Shown here one piece after another: positions 17,173-26,058 of a stretch of 64,000 nt of DNA (positions are counted from its first letter, which is position 1; the number at the start of each line of letters is the position of its first letter). The DNA comes from Tolumonas sp008015085 (GTDB lineage Bacteria; Pseudomonadota; Gammaproteobacteria; Enterobacterales; Aeromonadaceae). The DNA lies in the NCBI GenBank assembly GCA_029265125.1, contig JAJUJX010000001.1:372001-436000 (forward strand), read 5' to 3'. The notes beneath the pieces were generated by a model, which saw only the letters and a list, made by a program, of their open reading frames with translations, searched no databases and was not told where the DNA came from. The position numbers and the translations under genes were made by a program.

Positions 17173-17796
17173 ATGAAATTGATTAATAAATCACTATTTA
17201 TAGCGTTATCGTTGTCATCAATTAGTTTTTATGGCTTTACTGGTGAAGCTGCATTATATGGAGCTTCAGCACCAAGTGATGCTGGTTTTTTTCGTGTTAT
17301 AAATTTAGACGAGACAAAAAAAATAACCCTGCGTGATGAAAATGGAAAGTCTATCGCTGATTTATTACCAGGGCATGGTTCACCATATGCTTTTCTTCCT
17401 GAAGGACGTCATCATCTAAAAATCAATGAGAAAGATATCTATCTTGATTTAAAAAAAGGCGAACAACTCAGCTTTATCTGGAGTTCCGATGCGATAAAAA
17501 AAATATCGGATCAACCCTTTAAAGATAAAAGTAAAGCTAGAGTAGTGCTATATAATTTAACTAATAATGCTTTAGATTTAACGACAAAAACTGGAAAAAC
17601 AGTTGTTGGAAATATTAATAGTGGCCAACAGGCAGGACGAGATGTAAATGCTGTTACAACAGCATTAGGGATTGCAAGAAATGGTTCTGTTGTAGCAGCT
17701 ACTTCCCCAGTTTCATTGCAAAGAGGTAAGGTTATCAGTCTGTTTGCTATAGATAGAGGTTCACCATCTGTAGTTGTTGTCGAATCGAATAGATAG
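17173..17796 (+). CDS. algF: Alginate O-acetylation protein AlgF
   Basis: A periplasmic protein of 207 residues (216 in P. aeruginosa) needed for alginate acetylation. The signal peptide is cut near FTGEAALYG. ALYGASAPSDAGFFRVIN is close to the Pseudomonas protein. GGAG precedes the ATG. It lies in the acetylation block algI-algJ-algF-algX. Confidence 0.93.
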   Translation: MKLINKSLFIALSLSSISFYGFTGEAALYGASAPSDAGFFRVINLDETKKITLRDENGKSIADLLPGHGSPYAFLPEGRHHLKINEKDIYLDLKKGEQLSFIWSSDAIKKISDQPFKDKSKARVVLYNLTNNALDLTTKTGKTVVGNINSGQQAGRDVNAVTTALGIARNGSVVAATSPVSLQRGKVISLFAIDRGSPSVVVVESNR

Positions 17797-17806
17797 GATT
17801 TTTTAG

Positions 17807-19192
17807 ATGAAAATGATGCGTGTAATTATCTTGATAATCAGTTCAGTAGCTTTTTTTGTAAAAGCTGATGAGTTATTAAAGACGCCTAAGTATGACGTAT
17901 TGCCTTGTTGCCAGTTATGTCCAGAAGCTGCAGACAGTAATAATTATAATAATTCATTTTTACAAGCTAATTACCGCATCCTTGAAGGAAAAAATGGTTG
18001 GCTTTTCAGAAGCCAAGCAGATTTGAAAACGGATTTTGGGCCAAAGCCAGATGTATATCCAATGTTATTTACTTTTTTGAGTAAATTAGAACGTCGAGGG
18101 AGTAAAGTACTGTTAGTTTACACACCTAGCCGTGGATTGGTTCATTCTGATGAACTCATTTCTAATGAGTATGATAAAGGGTTGGCGCAAAAAAATTATA
18201 TAAAAGCATTATCGATGTTCAGGAGCATTGGTTTTATTGTTCCACAACTTGATAGAATATTTGATAGCAAATCTGGTAAAGAGTTTTTTTTTCATAGAGA
18301 TTCTCATTGGACTCCTGATGGCTCAAGATTAACGGCTGAGCTTGTCGCTGAAGAGATTAAAAAAGATCCGTTATATACTCAATTAAAAAGCAAAAAATTT
18401 AGTACAACTTTAAATGGATTTAATAGTCAACCAGGCGTTATTCAGTTAGCTACAAGCCAATTATGTCATGGGGATAAATTTACCTATGAATTTTTCCAGC
18501 AGTATATAACTCAGCCTGTAGATGATGATGCAGATAGTCTTATAGCTGATAATGTTGAACAACCTGATATAGTTTTATTAGGTACAAGTTTCTCAGCGAT
18601 GGAGAAGTTCAATTTTGATGGTTTTCTTAAACAATATTTGGGTAAGGATTTGCTTAATCTGGCTCTCAGTGGAGGAGAAGATCGTGGTGCTTGGACTGAA
18701 TATTTAGTATCTGATACATACCAAAAAAAACCACCGAAATTAATTATCTGGGAGGTTCCATCACAACATAGTATGTCGGATAAATCGTTGTTTAGACAAT
18801 TAATACCGCTGGTTGATAATGGATGTCACAATAAGACGTTGTTGCTGAATAAATCTCAGACCATAGATTATGGGAAAAGTGCCGATGTCGTATTTAGTCG
18901 TGACCTGTTAGATGTAAATGCAAATGAGCTGGTAGTAGATTTAACGGTAAGTGATCCTGATGTAAAAAATTTACAAGTTAAAGTATGGTATCAAGATGGT
19001 ACAAATGAAATTTTCACGATTAAGCAGAATAAAAGAGCTCAGAGTCAAGGGCGATTTGTGTTTCTTTTATCGCAGGATGATAAGCGTCTAAATAGCAAGT
19101 TTTTATCGATGGATATTACACAAATTGATAGTCATGTAGAGTCGATCAAGTTGGACACATCTGTCTGTTCTCAGTCTGGATATTCAAAATAA
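17807..19192 (+). CDS. algX: Alginate O-acetyltransferase AlgX
   Basis: The periplasmic enzyme that places acetyl groups on mannuronate, 461 residues. After a signal peptide (cut near VKADE) comes an SGNH-like domain with the whole triad: D165 and H167 in RDSHWTP and S261 in LLGTSFS. The C-terminal 130 residues form the carbohydrate-binding domain. Cysteines near 34, 35 and 38 fit the disulphides of AlgX. It is followed 29 bases later by a degenerate copy. Confidence 0.95.
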   Translation: MKMMRVIILIISSVAFFVKADELLKTPKYDVLPCCQLCPEAADSNNYNNSFLQANYRILEGKNGWLFRSQADLKTDFGPKPDVYPMLFTFLSKLERRGSKVLLVYTPSRGLVHSDELISNEYDKGLAQKNYIKALSMFRSIGFIVPQLDRIFDSKSGKEFFFHRDSHWTPDGSRLTAELVAEEIKKDPLYTQLKSKKFSTTLNGFNSQPGVIQLATSQLCHGDKFTYEFFQQYITQPVDDDADSLIADNVEQPDIVLLGTSFSAMEKFNFDGFLKQYLGKDLLNLALSGGEDRGAWTEYLVSDTYQKKPPKLIIWEVPSQHSMSDKSLFRQLIPLVDNGCHNKTLLLNKSQTIDYGKSADVVFSRDLLDVNANELVVDLTVSDPDVKNLQVKVWYQDGTNEIFTIKQNKRAQSQGRFVFLLSQDDKRLNSKFLSMDITQIDSHVESIKLDTSVCSQSGYSK

Positions 19193-19221
19193 ATAGTTGC
19201 AGATCTGGAATTTATTGGCTA

Positions 19222-20520
19222 ATGAAAAAATACCTTCTTATTGTTCATGTGGTTGTTCTTCTTATGATTTATTCGTCATTCTCGGCTTATGCTCGAGATG
19301 GCAAAGATCCTACATATGTAGTTGAAACATGTTCTATGGAAAGAAGACAATATCAAGAACATCAAGATGGGACTGATTTAAATGAGAAACCAACTCACAC
19401 ACCATCTCAGGTCAGATATAAGTGGTTATCATTTATGGCTAAACATTTAGCAAATAAAGGCTATAAAGTAATACTTGCCATGCCTCCTGATGAAAGTTTG
19501 TTATCACTAGGCATACATGATGAAGGATTTCATATTGCATTGCGGGATTATCTTAATACATTAGATGAGTTTCGCAATGCTGGGTTCATCGTTCCTCATT
19601 ATGAAAAAATTTATACGATAGCTAATATTAATGGCTCTCCACGATTCTATTTTAAAAGAGATTCAGATTGGACATCTTATGGGGCTAAATTTACGGCTGA
19701 GCTTCTTTCTAGTGAACTAGACTCATTGAATGTTATAGATAAATCTTCAGCTGTAAATTTTGTAACCAAGAGGGTAGGATGGTTGAAAAATCATGGTCAT
19801 TTTATTAATTCATCATCTGATCCATGTTATGGTAATTATGCTCCTGAGTTCACGGAACTTTTCAATACGACCCCCGTTACTGATAATTCTATTCCGAATA
19901 GTAACGTTTTTCTTATAGGAACCGGTCGCTCTGTGGCGAACACCTATAATTTTGATGGATTTCTAAAGGAAAAGCTAAAAGCTAACATAACCAATTATAC
20001 TAATGATGATGGTGATATTGTTACTGGTTGGTATAATTTTTTATTTTCGTTAAAAAAAGATCTTGATGCTAGAGGTTTGATTGTTTGGGAATTGCCTTAT
20101 GAAAAACGCGAGTTGTCTTCTTCATTTTTCAGGAGGGTACTTGCAGGTTTATACTCTGATTGTGAATCAAAGCACACTTTAAATACGAGTGGGATTTTTA
20201 GTGGTCTTGACTTTGAAAAACGTTACGAAATGTTTCTAACGAAAAATATTTCGCTTAATGAAAAAAAAGATTTGTTATTTAATATTAGTTTTGTTGGTCC
20301 ATATATTAATGGGGTTACGGTAAGGCTATGGTTTGATGATGGTGGTTATTTTGATGTAAAAATGAAAAGCCATATACGGCCTAAAGACTTGAAGTTTATC
20401 CTTGGTAACGCGATTTATAAATACAAAAAAAATATTTTTGCCATAGATGTCAAGCTGACTGACTCTAAAGAAAAAGATATGTTTGCAAATGTAAATGTGT
20501 GTCTTATTGACGTTAATTAA
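19222..20520 (+). CDS. AlgX-like paralogue lacking the catalytic triad
   Basis: A 432-residue exported protein (signal peptide ends near AYARD) that aligns with AlgX over most of its length, including NFDGFLKEKL, the IVWELPYEKR strand and the C-terminal carbohydrate-binding part. Two triad positions are changed: RDSHWT has become RDSDWT (His to Asp at 149) and GTSFS has become GTGRS (Ser to Gly at 235). D147 remains. The NGWLF stretch near the N-terminus is also missing. It should not transfer acetyl groups by the AlgX mechanism. It may bind alginate or act as a scaffold. It has an intact frame and sits inside the operon, so it is not a pseudogene. Confidence 0.85.
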   Translation: MKKYLLIVHVVVLLMIYSSFSAYARDGKDPTYVVETCSMERRQYQEHQDGTDLNEKPTHTPSQVRYKWLSFMAKHLANKGYKVILAMPPDESLLSLGIHDEGFHIALRDYLNTLDEFRNAGFIVPHYEKIYTIANINGSPRFYFKRDSDWTSYGAKFTAELLSSELDSLNVIDKSSAVNFVTKRVGWLKNHGHFINSSSDPCYGNYAPEFTELFNTTPVTDNSIPNSNVFLIGTGRSVANTYNFDGFLKEKLKANITNYTNDDGDIVTGWYNFLFSLKKDLDARGLIVWELPYEKRELSSSFFRRVLAGLYSDCESKHTLNTSGIFSGLDFEKRYEMFLTKNISLNEKKDLLFNISFVGPYINGVTVRLWFDDGGYFDVKMKSHIRPKDLKFILGNAIYKYKKNIFAIDVKLTDSKEKDMFANVNVCLIDVN

Positions 20521-20541
20521 CATGATTATAAGGGAACATAG

Positions 20542-21648
20542 ATGAATAAAGTATTGAGCCGGTTAGTTTTAAGTGTTTGTATTTTTTTCTTGGGAGGAAA
20601 AGTTTACGCTGATTTACTTCCTCCACAAGGCTACTACCTTGCGAGCACTATTAAATTTAAAAACAAAGGAAATGCAGTTAATTGCCCCGACGTCAATGTA
20701 TATGCTGGTGATTTGAAAATTCCGAGTAAATATCTGCAATCAATTAAATCAAAAGATGTCATTGATGAGTTGAATGAGGCTAAATATAAGGAAATGGTTC
20801 AGCCTATGTTGGTATTGCAATCATTATCAAGCTCAATAACTGATCGGATGTTTAAAGGGAAATCAGTAAAGCAAGACCTTCAGTGTTTAGATAAACACTG
20901 GATGGCATGGGCTAAAAAAAATGCGCTGTTGCAGCCAACGACTGATTCTATAGGAAAGGCAATACGAAAATGGACTCTAGCTGCTATATCGTCTAATTAT
21001 CTGAAGATTAAGTCTAATTTATCTATTGACGATCGAATGTCCGATGCTGACCAGCAAGTATTTGAAAATTGGCTGATGCAGATGGCTGTATTAGTCATGC
21101 AAGATTATAGTAATCGCTCACAAGAGCAAATAAATAATCATGACTATTGGGCGGCTTGGAGTGTGATGGCCACTTCTGTGATTTTGAATAGACAGGATAT
21201 GTTTGATTGGTCATGTTCTGTTTATGAAAATGCTATGACGCAGATCGATAGTCAAGGTGTATTACCTAATGAACTAAAACGTCAATCAAGAGCTCTTTTG
21301 TATCATAATTTTTCATTACAACCTCTAGTATTAATGGCTGCATTTATTGATGCGAACGGGAAATCGTATCTTGCAAAAAATCTAGGTGCCTTAGAACGTT
21401 TAGCTAATTTTGTTATTAGAAATATTGATGATAATAGTGAGATCGTTCGCTTATCTGGTAGTTCACAGGTGAGTGATAGTCTTCGCATTAATAATCGACT
21501 TGCATGGCTAGCTCCATACATTTCAACTTATTCTAAAGCTGAATTACTGCCTATAGTTAACTCCTTGTCATCATTGAGAATGAGTCGAATGGGTGGTGAT
21601 GTAAATTATATTTATCTGCGTGAAGAATTAAATTTAGTAGATAAATAA
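20542..21648 (+). CDS. algL: Periplasmic alginate lyase AlgL (PL5)
   Basis: Clears alginate left in the periplasm and may belong to the secretion complex. It has 368 residues with a signal peptide ending near VYADL. The PL5 catalytic residues are seen in NNHDYW (198-203, N199 and H200) and in LPNELKRQSRALLYHN (R247, Y254). Order and length match Pseudomonas AlgL. RBS AGGGAAC lies before ATG 20542. Confidence 0.96.
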   Translation: MNKVLSRLVLSVCIFFLGGKVYADLLPPQGYYLASTIKFKNKGNAVNCPDVNVYAGDLKIPSKYLQSIKSKDVIDELNEAKYKEMVQPMLVLQSLSSSITDRMFKGKSVKQDLQCLDKHWMAWAKKNALLQPTTDSIGKAIRKWTLAAISSNYLKIKSNLSIDDRMSDADQQVFENWLMQMAVLVMQDYSNRSQEQINNHDYWAAWSVMATSVILNRQDMFDWSCSVYENAMTQIDSQGVLPNELKRQSRALLYHNFSLQPLVLMAAFIDANGKSYLAKNLGALERLANFVIRNIDDNSEIVRLSGSSQVSDSLRINNRLAWLAPYISTYSKAELLPIVNSLSSLRMSRMGGDVNYIYLREELNLVDK

Positions 21649-21762
21649 AATTTTGAAATAATCATGATTACATTGCTTTTATATGCAGAGTATAAATGAA
21701 CATAATAACATGGTTATGGATGGTAACCTGCATTATTTAATATAATTATTAGGAGCGCGAAA

Positions 21763-23226
21763 ATGATACCTGTTATTCTATCTGGTGGTAGTGGTTCTCG
21801 TTTATGGCCATTATCTCGCAAGCAATATCCAAAACAATTTCTTAATTTATTGGGAGAGCATACACTTTTACAACAGACGGTAATGCGTCTTCCAGAAAAA
21901 CAATTTGGTAAGCCTTTTTTGGTCTGCAATCAATTGCACCGATTTATTGTGCGTGAGCAAATGCAACAGATTGGCAGAGATACCCATAGCGTATTACTTG
22001 AGCCATTTGGTCGTAATACAGCACCTGCAGTTGCATTATCAGCAATGCTTATTACTGAAAACGGCGGTGATGATTTAATGTTGGTATTACCTGCTGACCA
22101 TGTGATTAAGGATGAAAAAGCTTTTCATGCAGCATTAGAACGTGCTCGAATTGAAGCTGAGGCAGGTAAGTTAGTTTTATTCGGAATTGTACCTACAGCA
22201 CCAGAAACTGGCTATGGTTATATCAAAAGTCAATCTGTGAATGGAGTTGAAGCTGTTCCAGTAGAGCGTTTTGTGGAAAAGCCTGACCGTATAACTGCGA
22301 TTAAGTTTCTTGAGAGCGGTGATTACTTCTGGAATAGCGGTATGTTTATGTTTAAAGCAAGTCGTTTTCTTCAGGAGCTAAAAAAATTTCAGCCAGATAT
22401 TTATGACACCTGTCAGTTATCTTTGAGTAGGAAATTCCGAGATCTTGATTTCTGGCGTATTGATCCGGATAGCTTTGCATTTTGTCCTGATGATTCTATT
22501 GATTATGCGATTATGGAAAAGACTGAAGATGCAGTTTTAATTCCTTTACAGGCCGGATGGAGCGATGTAGGCAGCTGGTCTGCTCTATGGGACGAGCAAG
22601 AAAAAGATAATAAGTTAAACCTCATTAAGGGTAATGCTGAGTTAATTGATACAGAACGTAGCTATATTCATACGACGCATCGTATGGTCAGCCTAATTGG
22701 TATGGAGGATACCGTAGTCATTGAGACTAAGGACGCTGTATTGGTTGCTAATTTGAATAAGGTTCAAGATGTAAAGAATCTGGTTCAAAAATTAGAGAAA
22801 GAGGATCGTGCAGAGGTTCAGCATCATCGTGAAAAATTTAGACCGTGGGGTAGTGTTGATGCTATTGATAAAGGAACTCGTTTTGGTGTTCAACATTTAA
22901 CAATTCAACCAGGCCAAAGCATTTCTTTGCACCGTCATATGCATCGATCTGAGCATTGGGTAGTTGTTTCTGGCTGTGCTCAAGCAACTATCAATGATGA
23001 AACTGAATTATTACATGAAAATCAGTCAACTTATATTCCAGCTGGAGTTTATCATCGTCTTACCAATCCAGGACTTGTTCCGCTGGAAATAATTGAAATC
23101 CAGAGTGGTAGCTATCTTAAAGATAATGATATTGAACGAAAAGATGACATGTATGGGCGTGTTAACGTTTTGGATTTTGTTTCAGAAAATAAAACTGATG
23201 AGAAAATAAAGCATTTTCCATATTGA
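21763..23226 (+). CDS. algA: Bifunctional mannose-6-phosphate isomerase / GDP-mannose pyrophosphorylase AlgA
   Basis: Provides GDP-mannose. The 487-residue protein has an N-terminal nucleotidyltransferase with GGSGSRLWPLSR and FVEKPD, and a C-terminal cupin isomerase domain with QPGQSISLHRHMHRSEHW. AGGAG lies eight bases before the ATG. As in Pseudomonas it comes late in the cluster. ManC of colanic acid or O-antigen loci is the closest alternative; the context decides for AlgA. Confidence 0.95.
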   Translation: MIPVILSGGSGSRLWPLSRKQYPKQFLNLLGEHTLLQQTVMRLPEKQFGKPFLVCNQLHRFIVREQMQQIGRDTHSVLLEPFGRNTAPAVALSAMLITENGGDDLMLVLPADHVIKDEKAFHAALERARIEAEAGKLVLFGIVPTAPETGYGYIKSQSVNGVEAVPVERFVEKPDRITAIKFLESGDYFWNSGMFMFKASRFLQELKKFQPDIYDTCQLSLSRKFRDLDFWRIDPDSFAFCPDDSIDYAIMEKTEDAVLIPLQAGWSDVGSWSALWDEQEKDNKLNLIKGNAELIDTERSYIHTTHRMVSLIGMEDTVVIETKDAVLVANLNKVQDVKNLVQKLEKEDRAEVQHHREKFRPWGSVDAIDKGTRFGVQHLTIQPGQSISLHRHMHRSEHWVVVSGCAQATINDETELLHENQSTYIPAGVYHRLTNPGLVPLEIIEIQSGSYLKDNDIERKDDMYGRVNVLDFVSENKTDEKIKHFPY

Positions 23227-23261
23227 TTGATATACCAATATAAGAATATTAGGAGCACGTG

Positions 23262-24635
23262 ATGGGATCATTTAGTTGTTTTAAGGCATACGACATCCGA
23301 GGTCGTCTTGGCGATGAGTTAGACTGTGATGTGGCTTATCGTATTGGTCGTGCATATGCTAGTTATTTAAATGCAAAAAAAGTCGTGGTTGGCGGAGATG
23401 TACGTCTATCATCTGAAGAATTAAAACAAGCATTAACTCAGGGGCTGCGTGACAGTGGTGCTGATGTTATTGATCTTGGATTGACAGGTACAGAAGAAAT
23501 CTATTTCGCAACATGGTTTTTAGGTGTTGATGGGGGCATTGAGGTTACTGCTTCACATAATCCTGCAGATTATAATGGAATGAAATTGGTTCGAGATGGT
23601 AGTCGTCCTATCAGTGGAGATACTGGTCTGAATGAGATTCGGCGTATGGCTGAGTTGATGGACTATGGTGCTTCAGCTGAATTTCCTGGCAGTTATCAAA
23701 AAACAAGTGTTTTAAATGCCTATATTGAACACTTGATGAGTTATATCGATCTTAAAAAACTAAAGCCAATGAATTTGGTTGTAAATGCAGGCAATGGTGC
23801 TGCAGGCCATGTTATTGATGCGATTGAAAAAATATTTGATAGTCAAAATGTACCAGTAAAATTTGTTAAAATTCATCATGAGGCTGATGGTACATTCCCA
23901 AATGGTATTCCTAATCCATTATTACCTGAAAATCGTGATGATACAGCCAACGCTGTGCGTGAATATGGGGCTGATTTTGGTATTGCATGGGATGGAGATT
24001 TTGATCGTTGTTTTCTCTTTGATGAGAATGGTGATTTTATTGAAGGTTATTATATCGTCGGTTTACTTGCTGAAAACTTCTTACTGAAGCAGCCTAATGC
24101 AAAAATTATCTATGATCCTCGCTTAACGTGGAATACTGAAGAAATTGTTTCTAGTAAGGGTGGCGTTCCTATCATGTCAAAAACGGGTCATGCTTTTATC
24201 AAGGAACGCATGCGCTTGGAAGATGCTATTTATGGTGGTGAAATGAGTGCGCATCACTATTTCCGTGATTTTGCTTATTGTGATAGCGGGATGATTCCTT
24301 GGTTACTTGTTCTTGAGTTATTGTGTGTTCGAGGGAAATCATTATCTGAATTAGTGTCAGAAAGAATTACTCGTTTTCCATCTCCCGGAGAAATTAATAG
24401 TCATATCGCAGTACCTAAAGCTGCTATTCAGCGAGTTCTGGATTTTTATGAATCAGATGCTGTAAGTATTGACCATACTGATGGTATCAGCCTTTCTTTT
24501 GCTGACTGGAGATTTAACCTTCGGAGTTCTAATACAGAGCCTGTTGTTCGATTGAATGTTGAGTCGCGCAGCAATATTGCACTGATGCAAGAGAAAACGA
24601 CGGAAATTTTGGCACTGCTACGTCGAGATGATTAA
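23262..24635 (+). CDS. manB: Phosphomannomutase (ManB/CpsG type)
   Basis: Interconverts mannose-6-phosphate and mannose-1-phosphate, feeding AlgA. The catalytic phosphoserine loop is TASHNPADYNGMK, the metal site DGDFDRCF and the C-terminal sugar-phosphate loop RSSNTEPVVRLN. ATG 23262 lies six bases after AGGAG; GTG 23259 overlaps it and is too close. The protein (457 residues) looks more like enterobacterial CpsG/ManB than Pseudomonas AlgC, which in that genus is unlinked to the alg operon. Confidence 0.94.
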   Translation: MGSFSCFKAYDIRGRLGDELDCDVAYRIGRAYASYLNAKKVVVGGDVRLSSEELKQALTQGLRDSGADVIDLGLTGTEEIYFATWFLGVDGGIEVTASHNPADYNGMKLVRDGSRPISGDTGLNEIRRMAELMDYGASAEFPGSYQKTSVLNAYIEHLMSYIDLKKLKPMNLVVNAGNGAAGHVIDAIEKIFDSQNVPVKFVKIHHEADGTFPNGIPNPLLPENRDDTANAVREYGADFGIAWDGDFDRCFLFDENGDFIEGYYIVGLLAENFLLKQPNAKIIYDPRLTWNTEEIVSSKGGVPIMSKTGHAFIKERMRLEDAIYGGEMSAHHYFRDFAYCDSGMIPWLLVLELLCVRGKSLSELVSERITRFPSPGEINSHIAVPKAAIQRVLDFYESDAVSIDHTDGISLSFADWRFNLRSSNTEPVVRLNVESRSNIALMQEKTTEILALLRRDD

Positions 24636-24642
24636 ATAAAAA

Positions 24643-24671
24643 CAGCCTCACCTAATCGTGGGGCTGCTTTG
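24643..24671 (+). terminator. Hairpin after manB, candidate terminator
   Basis: Stem CAGCCTCAC (24643-24651) against GTGGGGCTG (24658-24666), nine pairs with one G-T wobble, followed by a weak T-run (CTTTGATCTT). It probably ends much of the alg transcript before the second epimerase gene. Confidence 0.65.
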
Positions 24672-24691
24672 ATCTTATTCGGAGATAATTC

Positions 24692-25987
24692 ATGAAGTTC
24701 AAACTACTGATAGGTTGTGTACTGGTAATCTGGCATTGCTTGGCACATGCAGAAGTGCAATGTACTAATGATGATCTACGCTATGCTGGTTCAAATAACA
24801 CTTTATATATTCAGGGCGGAGCAATTTGCCGTGTTGCTGATATTGCTAATTTAAAGCCAAAACTTATGGTTGAGCAAAATCCAGGTGTTTATTTGTTGAA
24901 AGCAAATATTAAAATAGTTGATGGCTCTGTATTTCTTATTGATGGTGATGATTCGTCGCTGCCTACATTAGAGTTAAGGCTATTATCAAATAACACTAAT
25001 TTACCAAATTCTGTTGTTAATCTTACTGCTGATTATGGAATTATTCAGATCAATAATACTAAGGTATTGTCATGGGATGAAGCAGCTCAAGGTCCGGATA
25101 CTGATTACGTTACTGGTAATCGAGCTTATATTAGAGTTAGATCATCAACTATTGAAAATCAGTCTCGCATGGATGTGATAGATAGTGATGTTAGTTATTT
25201 GGGATATTATTCATCAGAATCGTATGGATTGACATGGAAAGTATCCGGAGCACTTAACGACGTCAGTGTGTATGGTAATATTATTAATAGCCATATACAC
25301 CATAATTACTTTGGTGTTTATACATATGGCGCTAAGAGTATGATGATCAGCGGGAATGAATTTAACAGCAATATTAAGTATGGTTTGGACCCTCACGATG
25401 ATTCGGATTATTTGACTATTATTAATAATAGTTCTCATGATAATGGTGATCATGGCATTATTTGTTCACAGCGCTGTAATAATCTGATTATTCGTTATAA
25501 CAATAGTTATAACAATGCGGGACATGGAATCATGCTTCATCGTTCTGTTGATAATTCTATAGTTGAATATAATAATGTTTTCAATAATGCTGATACTGGT
25601 ATTGCCTTGTTTGAAAGCAATAATAATGTTGTTCGAGGTAATTTAATTCAGGGTAATAAAAATGGGATCCGGTTGTCAGTTGGTTCTTCATCTAATCGAT
25701 TCTTTGCTAACATTATCCTTGGTAATCTGGATAATAGTATTTACACCTATAAAGGTACTGACCTTCCTGTTCGTGATGGTAATGATGGGGTGAATATGAA
25801 TAACATATGGATGTTTAACAAAGTATCATCTAGTGGTTCTTATGTTCTAAAGTTAAACGCTACGGATGGGGATCTATTCAGTTTTAATGATTTCACAGGT
25901 AATGAAAATTCTCAATTCCTTTTAAAAGGCGCTACTAATACTAAGTTTAATGGGAATTTGGTAGATTTTGGTTCCTCTTTACAATAG
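24692..25987 (+). CDS. Second beta-helix mannuronan C5-epimerase, exported
   Basis: A 431-residue protein with a Sec signal peptide (ends near LAHAEV). Residues from about 190 to 400 form a right-handed beta-helix of NN-rich turns. The C5-epimerase motif DPHD is at 233-236, in YGLDPHDDSDY, which is closer to the AlgE-module and algal epimerases than to the DPHDHS of AlgG. It has no calcium-binding R-module repeats, so it is not a classic Azotobacter AlgE protein. It lies behind a hairpin and may be made at a lower level or from its own promoter. Epimerase function is inferred from motif and context; a lyase on a similar fold is the alternative. Confidence 0.8.
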   Translation: MKFKLLIGCVLVIWHCLAHAEVQCTNDDLRYAGSNNTLYIQGGAICRVADIANLKPKLMVEQNPGVYLLKANIKIVDGSVFLIDGDDSSLPTLELRLLSNNTNLPNSVVNLTADYGIIQINNTKVLSWDEAAQGPDTDYVTGNRAYIRVRSSTIENQSRMDVIDSDVSYLGYYSSESYGLTWKVSGALNDVSVYGNIINSHIHHNYFGVYTYGAKSMMISGNEFNSNIKYGLDPHDDSDYLTIINNSSHDNGDHGIICSQRCNNLIIRYNNSYNNAGHGIMLHRSVDNSIVEYNNVFNNADTGIALFESNNNVVRGNLIQGNKNGIRLSVGSSSNRFFANIILGNLDNSIYTYKGTDLPVRDGNDGVNMNNIWMFNKVSSSGSYVLKLNATDGDLFSFNDFTGNENSQFLLKGATNTKFNGNLVDFGSSLQ

Positions 25988-25998
25988 TAATATATTTA

Positions 25999-26046
25999 TT
26001 AACGCTAAAATCTAGTCGATGTACTATGTTTTAGCGTTAATTTTTT
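25999..26046 (+). terminator. Strong Rho-independent terminator ending the alginate region
   Basis: Perfect 12-base stem TTAACGCTAAAA (25999-26010) and TTTTAGCGTTAA (26029-26040), then TTTTTT. It closes the alginate block and separates it from the convergent HDOD gene. Confidence 0.92.
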
Positions 26047-26058
26047 ACTTACCGCGAT

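Noticed and set aside
19222..20520. AlgX-like gene as a decaying pseudogene
   Set aside because: The frame is open over its full length, with a signal peptide and conserved domains kept; only catalytic residues are changed.
24643..24666. Complete separation of the second epimerase gene from the alg operon
   Set aside because: The hairpin after manB has only a weak T-run and no strong promoter is seen before 24692, so read-through remains likely.
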